Source: JAUYQR01 sp963822435 (lineage in GTDB: Bacteria > Pseudomonadota > Alphaproteobacteria > Rhodobacterales > Rhodobacteraceae). Taken from it: 64,000 nucleotides of DNA. The notes beneath the pieces were generated by a model. It saw only the letters and a list, made by a program, of their open reading frames with translations. It was not told the DNA's origin and made no database searches. A program made the translations under genes and the position numbers. The stretch spans positions 372,001 through 436,000 of the forward strand of contig CAWGHN010000001.1 in assembly GCA_963822435.1 (NCBI GenBank), given 5' to 3'. Positions within the stretch are counted from its first letter, which is position 1. Each line of letters starts with the position of its first letter. Shown piece by piece: positions 63,929 to 64,000 of the stretch.

Positions 63929-64000
63929 CTAGTATCCGAGGCCTTTGCGGCGGTCATATTCGCCCTGCGGATCATCCGCCGGGGTGTAGAGCTTCGATTC
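63929..64000 (-). CDS. Sugar-binding protein of the YtfQ type (C-terminal end only)
   Basis: Only the last 23 residues are in the window (ESKLYTPADDPQGEYDRRKGLGY, ending at TAG 63931-63929). The KGLGY end and position upstream of the ATPase fit the YtfQ-like galactofuranose/sugar-binding protein; the rest lies beyond the right edge. Confidence 0.6.
   Translation of the reverse strand, partial: ESKLYTPADDPQGEYDRRKGLGY

Overview
The window is high-GC, gene-dense DNA of a Rhodobacterales-type alphaproteobacterium (Rhodobacteraceae/Paracoccaceae). Pointers are a GcrA cell-cycle regulator, DUF1467 and DUF6455 proteins, MeaB plus methylmalonyl-CoA epimerase, an orphan BrnA-like protein and intergenic hairpins around AATATCCC of the style common in this group. 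About 65 protein genes are supported. I see no rRNA, tRNA, transposase, phage gene or CRISPR array.

Layout. 0-1.7 kb: overlapping operon of a type II haloacid dehalogenase, an alpha/beta hydrolase and a PLP threonine dehydratase-like enzyme (cut by the window edge). 1.8-9.5 kb: an ABC exporter, an acyl-CoA synthetase, dtd with a PfkB sugar kinase, purC and small lipoproteins. 9.6-11.1 kb: a BrnA-like protein, then an AT-richer orphan gene with its own promoter beside a cluster of perfect hairpins. 11.1-30.2 kb: mostly housekeeping (lepA, rpmB, meaB, hrpB, argF, argD, gcrA, rimO) plus a copper chaperone pair, an MFS transporter, a cysteine hydrolase, a hemerythrin and an AsmA protein. 30.3-37.4 kb: small membrane proteins, dgkA, a YigZ-like protein, an M48 protease, a histone-deacetylase-like amidohydrolase, a nitroreductase, an EI24 protein, mce and a receiver protein. 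37.4-44.7 kb: aspS, pabC, pabB and carB.

44.8-53.3 kb is the most interesting segment: an inositol-dehydrogenase homologue, a complete sugar/inositol-type ABC importer, a TIM-barrel isomerase and a LacI-family regulator face a divergent operon of a MocD-like membrane di-iron oxygenase, a MocE-like Rieske ferredoxin and a PanB-fold protein lacking PanB's metal ligands. By analogy with the rhizobial moc (rhizopine) genes I infer uptake, oxidative O-demethylation and oxidation of a methylated cyclitol, with the PanB-like enzyme as the unexplained step. Palindromic operator candidates flank the regulator and the transporter promoter.

53.3-57.3 kb: a two-component system followed by two divergent secreted proteins that share a Gly/Asn-repeat tract. 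57.5-64 kb: a second ABC exporter, a GntR regulator and a YtfQRT-YjfF-type sugar importer whose binding-protein gene runs off the right edge.
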